64,000 nucleotides of DNA from JBPRGG01 sp051418075 (GTDB lineage Bacteria; Bacteroidota; Bacteroidia; Cytophagales; Cyclobacteriaceae): contig JBPRGG010000026.1 in the NCBI GenBank assembly GCA_051418075.1, forward strand, positions 1 through 64,000. The letters run 5' to 3'. Below are positions 35,919 through 43,137 of the stretch, piece by piece. Position numbers and translations under genes: made by a program. The notes under the pieces were generated by a model. That model had not been told where the DNA came from, did not search any database, and saw nothing but the letters and a program-made list of their open reading frames with translations. Within the stretch, counting starts at the first letter, position 1; each line of letters opens with the position of its first letter.

Positions 35919-38154
35919 ATTCCTGAAGTTTTCCGGTTGATCTTAATTTTGCCGCAATGGCTAATTGGCCCAAAGCTATACCCCCATCATTGATGGGGAT
36001 CAGATTATTGGTAATCACTTCTAATCCTAATTTCTTTAATTTATTAACGATATTACAATATAAATATTTGTTTTGAAAACTTCCACCCGATAAGACAACT
36101 TTATTTATACTATAAATTTCAGACATTATTTTCACCTGTTCTACGGTCATATTTACAATAGTTTGGTGAAACCGGGCCGCTATGTTTCCGGTATGAACCC
36201 CCTTTTTCAAATCATCCACAATTTCCCGGATAGCGGGAAGCAGGGAAATGGGAGTATTGAGTTCATATGAATAAGAAAGTACTTCTGAGGATTCTTTTAC
36301 TGTATTTTCAAGAAGCATAGGTGCTTCTGCCTGGTATTTAGCATACAGGCAAATATTTAAAATAGCTGCAACAGCATCAAATAACCGCCCCATACTGGAT
36401 GTCTGAAAGGACTTTTCCTGAATTAATAATTCCTGTATCAACTTGAGTTTGAACGGATGAATTTTGTTGAACCAGTCTAAGCCCAGGTCATACCATTTAT
36501 CACCGAAGGTCGCAGCCAGATAAGCAACTGCCATCCGCCAGGGCTCTTTCACCACCTGGTCACCTCCCGGTAATGGTAAGTAGGCCAAATGGTTGATCCG
36601 TTCGAAATTTTCCAGATCAGCCACCATAAATTCACCTCCCCAGATCTGCCCGTCAGTTCCATAGCCTGTTCCATCAAAAACTACCCCAACCACCGTCTCG
36701 TCCCATCCATGTTCAGCCATTGCAGACGCGAGGTGAGCATGGTGATGTTGAATTGGTAAGTAAGGCACATCGATATCCTGAGCAAAACGGGTTGATAAAT
36801 AATCCGGATGCAGATCACATACAGCTAATGAAGGTTCAAACCGGAAAAGCGATTTAAATCTGCTGTAACTCTCCCGATAAAAATGATACGTTTCATAGTT
36901 TTTCAGATCACCCTGATACTGGCTCAGGATAACCTGGTTTTGTTTACCCAGAGCAAAACTCCCGGCCAATTCCGCTCCTGCAGCAATAATTCCTTCCGTA
37001 GGTAAATTTAAATAAATCGGAGCAGGGGCAAATCCCCGCGACCTTCTCAATATTAGCGTTTGATTTTGAACCACCTGTAAAATGGAATCATCACAACGAT
37101 TGTGAATTAATCTGTTATAAGTCACTATGGCTTTTACTTTGTGGTGAAAAGATAGAAATGCTTGATCATCCTCAATGATAATGGGTTCATCAGAAAGATT
37201 TCCGCTGGTAAAAACCAGGGCATCTGTTTCTAATTTTTCAAAAAGTAGGTAGTGATAAGGCATATAAGGGAGTATGGCTCCAATGGTTTTTAAACCATTA
37301 GTATCCAAATCAGTGATTTTATCTTTTGAGGAAAGCAAAACAATTGGTCGATGCCAGCTGATTAACCATTCTTTTTCCAGGTCGTTGATGATGGCATATT
37401 TATTCAGGCTGGACAAGTCCCTGAACATGACTGCCAATGGCTTTCCCTGTCGTTTTTTGATGTCCTTTAATTCCTCTACTGCCTTATGATCAAGTGCATT
37501 ACAAACCAGTTGATAACCTCCCAGACCTTTAATAAGCAATACCTGGCCTTGATTGATCCATTGGACCGACTGCAATAGCACCTTATTTTGATCAGTGATG
37601 TCTGGGACATCTTTACTGGTTAGATGATATGCTGGTCCGCAGTGATGGCAAGCCACCGGTTGGGCATGAAATCTTCTATCATTAACATCCAGATACTCTA
37701 TCATACATTGCCGGCATAATTTAAAGTCTTTCATAGTAGTATTTTGCCGGTCATATGGCAATGATTCTATGATTGAAAATCGGGGTCCGCAGTGCGTGCA
37801 ATTGATCAAAAAATAATGTTTCCGTTGGGACTGACGCTTGATATCTTCCAGGCATTCTGAACAAACTGCAATATCCGGACTAACCTGAGTAACAGATTGA
37901 TCTTCATTCTGACTGGGTAAAATAGAAAAACCAGCTAGTTGCTGATTCCTTTTATGATGTTCTATTCTCAAGGAAAAAATCTGGGCTGCAGACGGTGCCT
38001 GATCCTGAATAGCCTGGCAAAATTTAAAGATTTGATCCTGATTGGTTTGGATCATGATTTCAACCTGCTGGTTGGTATTTCTCACCCATCCGCTTAGTTG
38101 AAACCGTTGGGCTAAACGATATATAAAGGGGCGGAAACCAACCCCTTGTACCAA
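35881..38154 (-). CDS. hypF: carbamoyltransferase HypF (start disturbed)
   Basis: An about 760-residue protein that forms the thiocarboxamide on HypE from carbamoyl phosphate. Domains in order: acylphosphatase (VQGVGFRPF at the very start), double zinc finger (CSECLED, CTHCGPR, CRQC, CHHCGP), YrdC-like, and a Kae1-like carbamoyltransferase (HHHAHLASAMAE, VVFDGTGYGTDG). The coordinates begin at a TTG that cuts the first acylphosphatase strand. The same frame continues upstream as QQYHILIKGL but has no ATG before a stop at 38203. An ATG at 38210 (MVRLTVN) in another frame would fit if one base is missing near 38191, so the true start is probably 38210. Confidence 0.88.
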   Translation of the reverse strand: MVQGVGFRPFIYRLAQRFQLSGWVRNTNQQVEIMIQTNQDQIFKFCQAIQDQAPSAAQIFSLRIEHHKRNQQLAGFSILPSQNEDQSVTQVSPDIAVCSECLEDIKRQSQRKHYFLINCTHCGPRFSIIESLPYDRQNTTMKDFKLCRQCMIEYLDVNDRRFHAQPVACHHCGPAYHLTSKDVPDITDQNKVLLQSVQWINQGQVLLIKGLGGYQLVCNALDHKAVEELKDIKKRQGKPLAVMFRDLSSLNKYAIINDLEKEWLISWHRPIVLLSSKDKITDLDTNGLKTIGAILPYMPYHYLLFEKLETDALVFTSGNLSDEPIIIEDDQAFLSFHHKVKAIVTYNRLIHNRCDDSILQVVQNQTLILRRSRGFAPAPIYLNLPTEGIIAAGAELAGSFALGKQNQVILSQYQGDLKNYETYHFYRESYSRFKSLFRFEPSLAVCDLHPDYLSTRFAQDIDVPYLPIQHHHAHLASAMAEHGWDETVVGVVFDGTGYGTDGQIWGGEFMVADLENFERINHLAYLPLPGGDQVVKEPWRMAVAYLAATFGDKWYDLGLDWFNKIHPFKLKLIQELLIQEKSFQTSSMGRLFDAVAAILNICLYAKYQAEAPMLLENTVKESSEVLSYSYELNTPISLLPAIREIVDDLKKGVHTGNIAARFHQTIVNMTVEQVKIMSEIYSINKVVLSGGSFQNKYLYCNIVNKLKKLGLEVITNNLIPINDGGIALGQLAIAAKLRSTGKLQEYVFKYTSQNNKY

Positions 38155-38197
38155 ACCTTTGATTAAAATATGATATTGCTGATCAATCAGTTTACGG

Positions 38198-39082
38198 TTA
38201 ATCTAACCATTTATTAAGAATATGTTTATTAATTATTTCCATATGTTCCTCTCCCATTGCCATTGCTAAAATGCTATGCCTGGAAAGCTTTTTTATTACA
38301 TTATCCGGCAATTCGAGTGAAGAAAAAACAGGCACCAGGATTTTTTCTTTATATTCAGGAAAATAATTATAGATAAGGTCAGAAGAGACCAGATCGACAA
38401 ACTCTTTTACATAATCGCTGCGGGGGGTGGCTTTTATTTCACACAGAAAGAAAAATTTATCTGTTATAGCTACAGCATCAAATTCCCTGATATTTTCCCT
38501 GTCTTTGATATGTCTGATATACAAAGTATCCATGCGCTTATCCGGGTCTAATTGAAAATATCGTTTGATTATACCGAAAAGCCCGGGAGCAGCTATATCC
38601 TCAGCAATGGAACCTAGTTTATTGGAAATCTCACCCCACCTTTTATTCATTTGCTTACTTTCTCGACGTGTCTCATTTTTAAATTCCAGCATCTCATTCT
38701 TAAAGGCCTTCATTTCATCCTTGAATTCAAGCATCTCGTTCTTGAAAACTTTCATTTCATCTTTAAATTCAAACATCTCGTTCTTGAAAACTTTCATTCC
38801 ATCCTTGAATTCAAGCATCTCGTCCTTGAAAACTTTCATTCCATCCTTGAATTCAAGCATCTCGTCCTTGAAAACTTTCATTTCATCTTTAAATTCAAGC
38901 ATCTCGTTCTTGAAAACTTTCATTCCATCCTTAAATTCCAGCATCTCGTCCTTGAAAACTTTCATTTCATCCTTAAATACCTTTATTTCTCCGGATAAAG
39001 AAGTAATGGCTTTCTCAGATTGGATGATGAAAGAACCCAATGCATGTTCCAAGGTATTTACTCTTTCCTGAATTTCGGCCAT
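38198..39082 (-). CDS. coiled-coil PD-(D/E)XK nuclease-like protein with heptad array
   Basis: A 294-residue protein. Residues 36-140 are about 15 near-identical heptads of the form FK(D/N)(E/G)M-x-x, predicted to be a long coiled coil. The C-terminal domain contains REFDAVAITDKFFFLCEIKAT, a D-x(n)-E-x-K arrangement like PD-(D/E)XK nuclease folds (the DUF3782-like group of uncharacterised proteins). No partner nuclease or methylase is adjacent. Its stop overlaps the probable hypF start ATG by 13 bases, so it may be co-transcribed with hyp genes by accident of position. The function is unknown. Confidence 0.78.
   Translation of the reverse strand: MAEIQERVNTLEHALGSFIIQSEKAITSLSGEIKVFKDEMKVFKDEMLEFKDGMKVFKNEMLEFKDEMKVFKDEMLEFKDGMKVFKDEMLEFKDGMKVFKNEMFEFKDEMKVFKNEMLEFKDEMKAFKNEMLEFKNETRRESKQMNKRWGEISNKLGSIAEDIAAPGLFGIIKRYFQLDPDKRMDTLYIRHIKDRENIREFDAVAITDKFFFLCEIKATPRSDYVKEFVDLVSSDLIYNYFPEYKEKILVPVFSSLELPDNVIKKLSRHSILAMAMGEEHMEIINKHILNKWLD
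38663..38977 (-). repeat. in-gene tandem array, 42-bp (14-residue) period
   Basis: About seven and a half copies of a 42-base unit encode alternating heptads (FKDEMKV / FKDEMLE and close variants). Several copies are nearly identical in DNA, for example around 38800-38880, which makes the array prone to slippage and copy-number change. It encodes the coiled coil of the PD-(D/E)XK-like protein. Confidence 0.9.
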
Positions 39083-39172
39083 AATGCAAAACGTATACTA
39101 CAAAAACGTATATTAAATAAAAATAGTTAATAACAATTATAATTCATAAGTAAAATAGACGGAATTAATGGT

Positions 39173-39889
39173 CTAATGCACAAAATTACCGGGTAAAACA
39201 TCCATATTAACCCCTTTCTGTTTCAACTGGGAATATATTTCCTGATCAAACCTGTATAAAGTGGCTCTCCGATGGGATACGTTTTCCTGCTTTTCATTCA
39301 AAGGAATCAAATGACCCGGTTTTAATATTTTTTTTCGAAAATTTCTGTTATCAAGCTTGATATCATATAATGACTCATATAAATCCTGCAATTGCCTGAG
39401 ACTGAATTTGGTTGGTAATAATTCAAAACCCAGGGGTTCAAACCGAAACCTTCTTTTAAGCTTAAATAAGGATATATCCAGAATATTTTTATGATCCAAA
39501 GGCAAATTAGGAATTGCTTCAATGTCAAACCAATCGGCAGCTTCAGCTTCGGATATATGAGGTTGAAGACGGTGCTTGTTGATATCAACTAAAGCCAGAA
39601 ATCCAATGGTAACGATTCTTTGGTCTTTGATCCGTTGTACCTGGCTAAAAGCCCCCACCTGATCCAGGTAGATATCACGGACTCCTGACATTTCCTGCAG
39701 AATACGAATAGCCGCTTGTTCAGCGCTTTCATCCACATAAATATTGTCACCTGGTAAAGCCCATTGACTGGTCATAAAAGCGTTACTTCGTTGAATCAGC
39801 AATATTTTGAATTGCTTCTGGCTAAATCCAAAAATGCAGCAATCTACTGATAAATTTTGCAATTTTTTCCGGCTCAGTTTTTCATTCAT
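39173..39889 (-). CDS. NUDIX-type transcriptional regulator (NrtR/AraR-like), likely fucose regulator
   Basis: A 238-residue protein with an N-terminal NUDIX domain (box about 48-70) and a C-terminal winged helix (about 165-225: FSLRQLQDLYESLYDIKLDNR). In the box Glu54, Arg62 and Glu66 remain, but Ile63 and Met67 replace two catalytic glutamates. This suggests ligand sensing rather than hydrolysis, as in NrtR-family repressors of sugar and NAD genes. It is divergent from fucI with a 138-base shared region, so control of L-fucose use is the simplest reading. The ligand is inferred. Confidence 0.85.
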   Translation of the reverse strand: MNEKLSRKKLQNLSVDCCIFGFSQKQFKILLIQRSNAFMTSQWALPGDNIYVDESAEQAAIRILQEMSGVRDIYLDQVGAFSQVQRIKDQRIVTIGFLALVDINKHRLQPHISEAEAADWFDIEAIPNLPLDHKNILDISLFKLKRRFRFEPLGFELLPTKFSLRQLQDLYESLYDIKLDNRNFRKKILKPGHLIPLNEKQENVSHRRATLYRFDQEIYSQLKQKGVNMDVLPGNFVH

Positions 39890-39940
39890 AGTAATATTTT
39901 CTTGATTTCTAGCTGAAGTTTTAATTTTTGACTTTTATCT

Positions 39941-39970
39941 TTTGATCAAAATATAAATTTAGTAAATTTG
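39941..39970 (+). promoter_or_regulatory. fucI promoter and possible regulator operator
   Basis: TTTG at 39941-39944 is followed after 18 bases by TAAATTTG at 39963-39970, close to the Bacteroidota consensus TTTG-N19-21-TAnnTTTG, directed toward fucI. The -33 element is part of a palindrome TTTGATCAAA (39941-39950). A second palindrome GTTAAC lies just after the -7. Either could be bound by the divergent NUDIX regulator. Confidence 0.45.
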
Positions 39971-40027
39971 TTTAGTTAACGTACTTTTTACAATAAGTAA
40001 TTTTTAATATCACAATAATTTGATTAT

Positions 40028-41809
40028 ATGAATCACTATAAATTCAAAAGCAGCTTGCCGGCCGTGGGAATCCGTCCTACCATTGATGGACGCCTGGGAG
40101 GTGTGAGGGAATCCCTGGAACAACAAACCATGGAAATGGCTCAAAATGTAGCCGAACTCATTTCTTCAAATCTTAAATATTTTGATGGTACTCCGGTAAA
40201 TTGCGTACTGGCTGATTCCACCATTGGCAGAGTTCCGGAATCAGCTGCTTGTGAAGAAAAATTTGAAAGGGAAGGTGTAGGCCTTTCAATTACTGTGACA
40301 CCCTGTTGGTGCTATGGTACTGAAACTATTGATATGCATCCTACCCGCCCTAAAGCCATTTGGGGGTTCAATGGCACGGAAAGACCAGGAGCAGTTTATT
40401 TAGCTGCGGCTTTGGCCGGTCATGCCCAGAAAGGTTTACCTGCATTCAGCATTTATGGCACTGAGGTACAGGAAAGTGATGACAGTGGAATACCAGAAGA
40501 GATAAAAAATAAATTACTTCAATTTGCCCGGGCAGGGTTGGCTGTTGCTACCATGAAAGGTAAATCCTATCTATCCATTGGATCAGTATCCATGGGCATT
40601 GCCGGATCAATTGTTGATGAATCCTTTTTCCAAAATTATTTAGGTATGCGCAATGAATATGTGGATATGAGTGAACTTGCCAGACGGATGGAAGAAGGAA
40701 TATTTGATCAGGAGGAATATCAGAAAGCGCTTTCCTGGACCAGAAAAAATTGTAAGGAAGGAAAAAATTATAACCCTTCAGAAAAACATAAAAGCCGGGA
40801 AAAAATGGATCAGGAATGGGAAACAGTGGTAAAAATGACCTTGATCGCCCGTGATTTAATGGTGGGAAATCCTGCCCTGGCCCAGGCCGGGTTCGGTGAA
40901 GAAGCCCTGGGTCATCATGCATTGGCAGCCGGTTTCCAGGGTCAAAGGCAATGGACCGACCATTTTCCCAACGGTGATTTTATGGAAGCAATTCTGAATT
41001 CCTCCTTTGATTGGAATGGAATAAGGCCTCCGTTTATGATGGCTACGGAAAATGATTCGCTGAATGGCATATCCATGTTATTAGGGTATTTGCTGACCAA
41101 CCAGGCCCAGGTCTTTTCGGATGTACGGACTTACTGGAGTCCTGAATCCGTGAAAAGAGTAGCCAATTATCAATTGCAAGGAAAGGCATCAGATGGCATC
41201 ATTCACTTGATCAATTCAGGATCTTCTTCTTTGGATGGTTCGGGAGAACAAACCAAGGGAGGAAAACCTGTCATGAAGCCATTTTGGGAAATATCTGAGG
41301 AAGAAGCACAGAAATGCCTTAATGCCACCGACTGGCCACCGGCCATGTATGAATATTTCCGGGGTGGGGGTTACTCCTCTCATTTTGTCACCAAAGGAGA
41401 AATGCCAGTGACAATGTGCCGGATAAATTTAGTTAAAGGGTTAGGTCCGGTAATTCAGATCGCAGAAGGCTGGACGGTGGAATTACCAGAAAAAGTACAT
41501 AAAATACTGGATGAAAGAACTAATCCAACCTGGCCTACCACCTGGTTTGTCCCTCGTATTACCGGTAAAGCAGCATTCAAAGATGTCTATTCGGTCATGG
41601 CCAACTGGGGAGCCAATCATGGAGCATTTAGTTATGGGCATTATGGCGCAGATCTAATTACCTTATGTTCCATGCTGCGGATACCGGTATGTATGCACAA
41701 CGTAGTAGAGGAAAAAATCTTCCGTCCCAAAGATTGGACCGCCTACGGCATGGATCCGGAAGGGGCTGATTACCGGGCCTGCCAAAGCTATGGTCCACTT
41801 TATAAATAA
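40028..41809 (+). CDS. fucI: L-fucose isomerase
   Basis: A 593-residue ketol isomerase converting L-fucose to L-fuculose (and often D-arabinose to D-ribulose). It is full length for the family, with the N-terminal LPAVGIRPTIDGRLGGVRES, the metal-site Glu in MMATENDSLNG, the Asp in FSDVRTYWS, and the C-terminal ANHGAFSYGHYGADL carrying the metal-binding His. It is divergent from the NUDIX regulator and followed by a strong terminator. A GH95 fucosidase 1.3 kb downstream supports a role in using fucosylated glycans. No fuculokinase or aldolase is in the window. Confidence 0.96.
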   Translation: MNHYKFKSSLPAVGIRPTIDGRLGGVRESLEQQTMEMAQNVAELISSNLKYFDGTPVNCVLADSTIGRVPESAACEEKFEREGVGLSITVTPCWCYGTETIDMHPTRPKAIWGFNGTERPGAVYLAAALAGHAQKGLPAFSIYGTEVQESDDSGIPEEIKNKLLQFARAGLAVATMKGKSYLSIGSVSMGIAGSIVDESFFQNYLGMRNEYVDMSELARRMEEGIFDQEEYQKALSWTRKNCKEGKNYNPSEKHKSREKMDQEWETVVKMTLIARDLMVGNPALAQAGFGEEALGHHALAAGFQGQRQWTDHFPNGDFMEAILNSSFDWNGIRPPFMMATENDSLNGISMLLGYLLTNQAQVFSDVRTYWSPESVKRVANYQLQGKASDGIIHLINSGSSSLDGSGEQTKGGKPVMKPFWEISEEEAQKCLNATDWPPAMYEYFRGGGYSSHFVTKGEMPVTMCRINLVKGLGPVIQIAEGWTVELPEKVHKILDERTNPTWPTTWFVPRITGKAAFKDVYSVMANWGANHGAFSYGHYGADLITLCSMLRIPVCMHNVVEEKIFRPKDWTAYGMDPEGADYRACQSYGPLYK

Positions 41810-41832
41810 CCTTTTATATTTACAATTAGGCT

Positions 41833-41873
41833 AAAGCCAGATAGTAGAAATATTTCTCGTCTGGCTTTTTTTT
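41833..41873 (+). terminator. rho-independent terminator after fucI
   Basis: Stem AAAGCCAGA (41833-41841) pairs with TCTGGCTTT (41860-41868), followed by a T run. The position just after fucI supports monocistronic termination. Confidence 0.85.
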
Positions 41874-42024
41874 GTAGAACTATTCCCCAACCTGATTATT
41901 AAATCAACATATTATGTAAATATTTTTTTTAAAAACAGGTTGTTTAAAGCTGATAAACAGTCATTTAGAAGTTTTGGCACGGATTTTATATCCTTTTTTA
42001 ACAGTAAATTAAACTTTTATAATT

Positions 42025-42909
42025 ATGAAAAAAGTACTCATTGCGGTTGTGCTAGCTACAACTTTATTTGCATGTAACCAAAAAGAACTTGAAACCTTAA
42101 GATCAGAAAAACAACAACTAATTACTGAAACTGAGGAAAAGGATTCTACATTGGTGGCTTTTATGGAGTCTTTCAATGAAATTGAACGAAATTTAGCTGA
42201 AATAAGGGAAAGAGAATTAAATATTGAGCTAAAAAACAAAGAAGACAATAATGCATCGGCTTCCGTTCAGCAACAAATCAAGGAAGATATTAATGTAATT
42301 AATGAATTAATTGCAGCTAATAAGGCTACAATTGAAGAATTGAATCAACAATTGAAAAATTCCAAAGGAAGAAGCGCCACTTTAAACAAAATGCTGATTA
42401 CATTAAAAGAACAGCTTAATCAACAGGTGGAAGAAAAAGATCAGGCCATAGCCATGCTGAAAGATGAGTTGCAACAAATGAATTATACCGTAGAAGAATT
42501 GAACGCAGACATTGATACTTTGGAACAAGTAAATACTGAGTTAGCTCAGGCCAACCAGCAAAAAGACAGCATCCTCACTACCCGTGTAGACGAAATGAAT
42601 ACTGCTTACATAGCCATGGGTAGTAGTAAAAAACTTGAATCAGAAAACATTATCACCAAAGAAGGAGGATTTCTTGGAATAGGTAAAACTGAAAAACTCA
42701 GCCCCAAAGTAGATCCTCAGGCTTTTACCAAAGTTGACATCAGGGAAATTAAAGAAATTCCAGTGGAAGGTAAAAAAGTAGAACTGGTAACCAATCATCC
42801 TGATGACAGCTACACCATTGTAGGTGATGATGAACAAAAAACAATTGAAATTACTCAGCCAGAAAAATTCTGGAATTCTTCCAAATATTTGGTAGTAAGG
42901 GTAAATTAA
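42025..42909 (+). CDS. coiled-coil lipoprotein, unknown function
   Basis: A 294-residue lipoprotein: signal VLATTLFAC with lipidated Cys17, then an almost continuous coiled coil from about residue 20 to 200 (LETLRSEKQQLITETEEKD, KEQLNQQVEEKDQAIAMLK). A compact C-terminal domain follows (GFLGIGKTEKLSPKVDPQ, then beta-rich). It resembles envelope-spanning or stress lipoproteins widespread in Bacteroidota, with no assigned function. Terminators on both sides make it a single-gene unit. Confidence 0.8.
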   Translation: MKKVLIAVVLATTLFACNQKELETLRSEKQQLITETEEKDSTLVAFMESFNEIERNLAEIRERELNIELKNKEDNNASASVQQQIKEDINVINELIAANKATIEELNQQLKNSKGRSATLNKMLITLKEQLNQQVEEKDQAIAMLKDELQQMNYTVEELNADIDTLEQVNTELAQANQQKDSILTTRVDEMNTAYIAMGSSKKLESENIITKEGGFLGIGKTEKLSPKVDPQAFTKVDIREIKEIPVEGKKVELVTNHPDDSYTIVGDDEQKTIEITQPEKFWNSSKYLVVRVN

Positions 42910-42942
42910 AGATAATCACTCGTATCATAGCTCCCATATTCT

Positions 42943-42977
42943 AATCCAGGAAACAAACGGTTTCCTGGATTTTTTTT
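42943..42977 (+). terminator. rho-independent terminator after the coiled-coil lipoprotein gene
   Basis: A perfect 12-bp stem, AATCCAGGAAAC (42943-42954) with GTTTCCTGGATT (42960-42971), has a 5-base loop and is followed by a T run. Confidence 0.9.
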
Positions 42978-43137
42978 ATCCCACCGATTGAACTGCAATT
43001 CAGTAATTACCGCTTTTTTGATCATTACTTAATTTATTTACTAGTCCATGCTTTATTAAAAAGCTACGATATCATAAATTGGATCAGAACCTAAATTACC
43101 TTAATTTAATAAGGTAGATCAACAGGTTTTAGATACT

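Noticed and set aside
38663..38977. Regular 42-bp repeats resembling a CRISPR-like or satellite array
   Set aside because: The units are contiguous with no spacers, keep one reading frame and encode heptads of a coiled coil inside a gene.
38565..39071. Plus-strand open frames of 115 and 168 codons across the repeat array
   Set aside because: They are antisense shadows of the heptad repeat. The minus-strand frame has the folded C-terminal domain and fits its neighbours.
41975..41990. Possible sigma-54 promoter (TGGCACGG) upstream of the coiled-coil lipoprotein gene
   Set aside because: The -24 half fits, but at the correct spacing the required GC of the -12 element reads AT (41988-41989), so it is not a convincing RpoN site.
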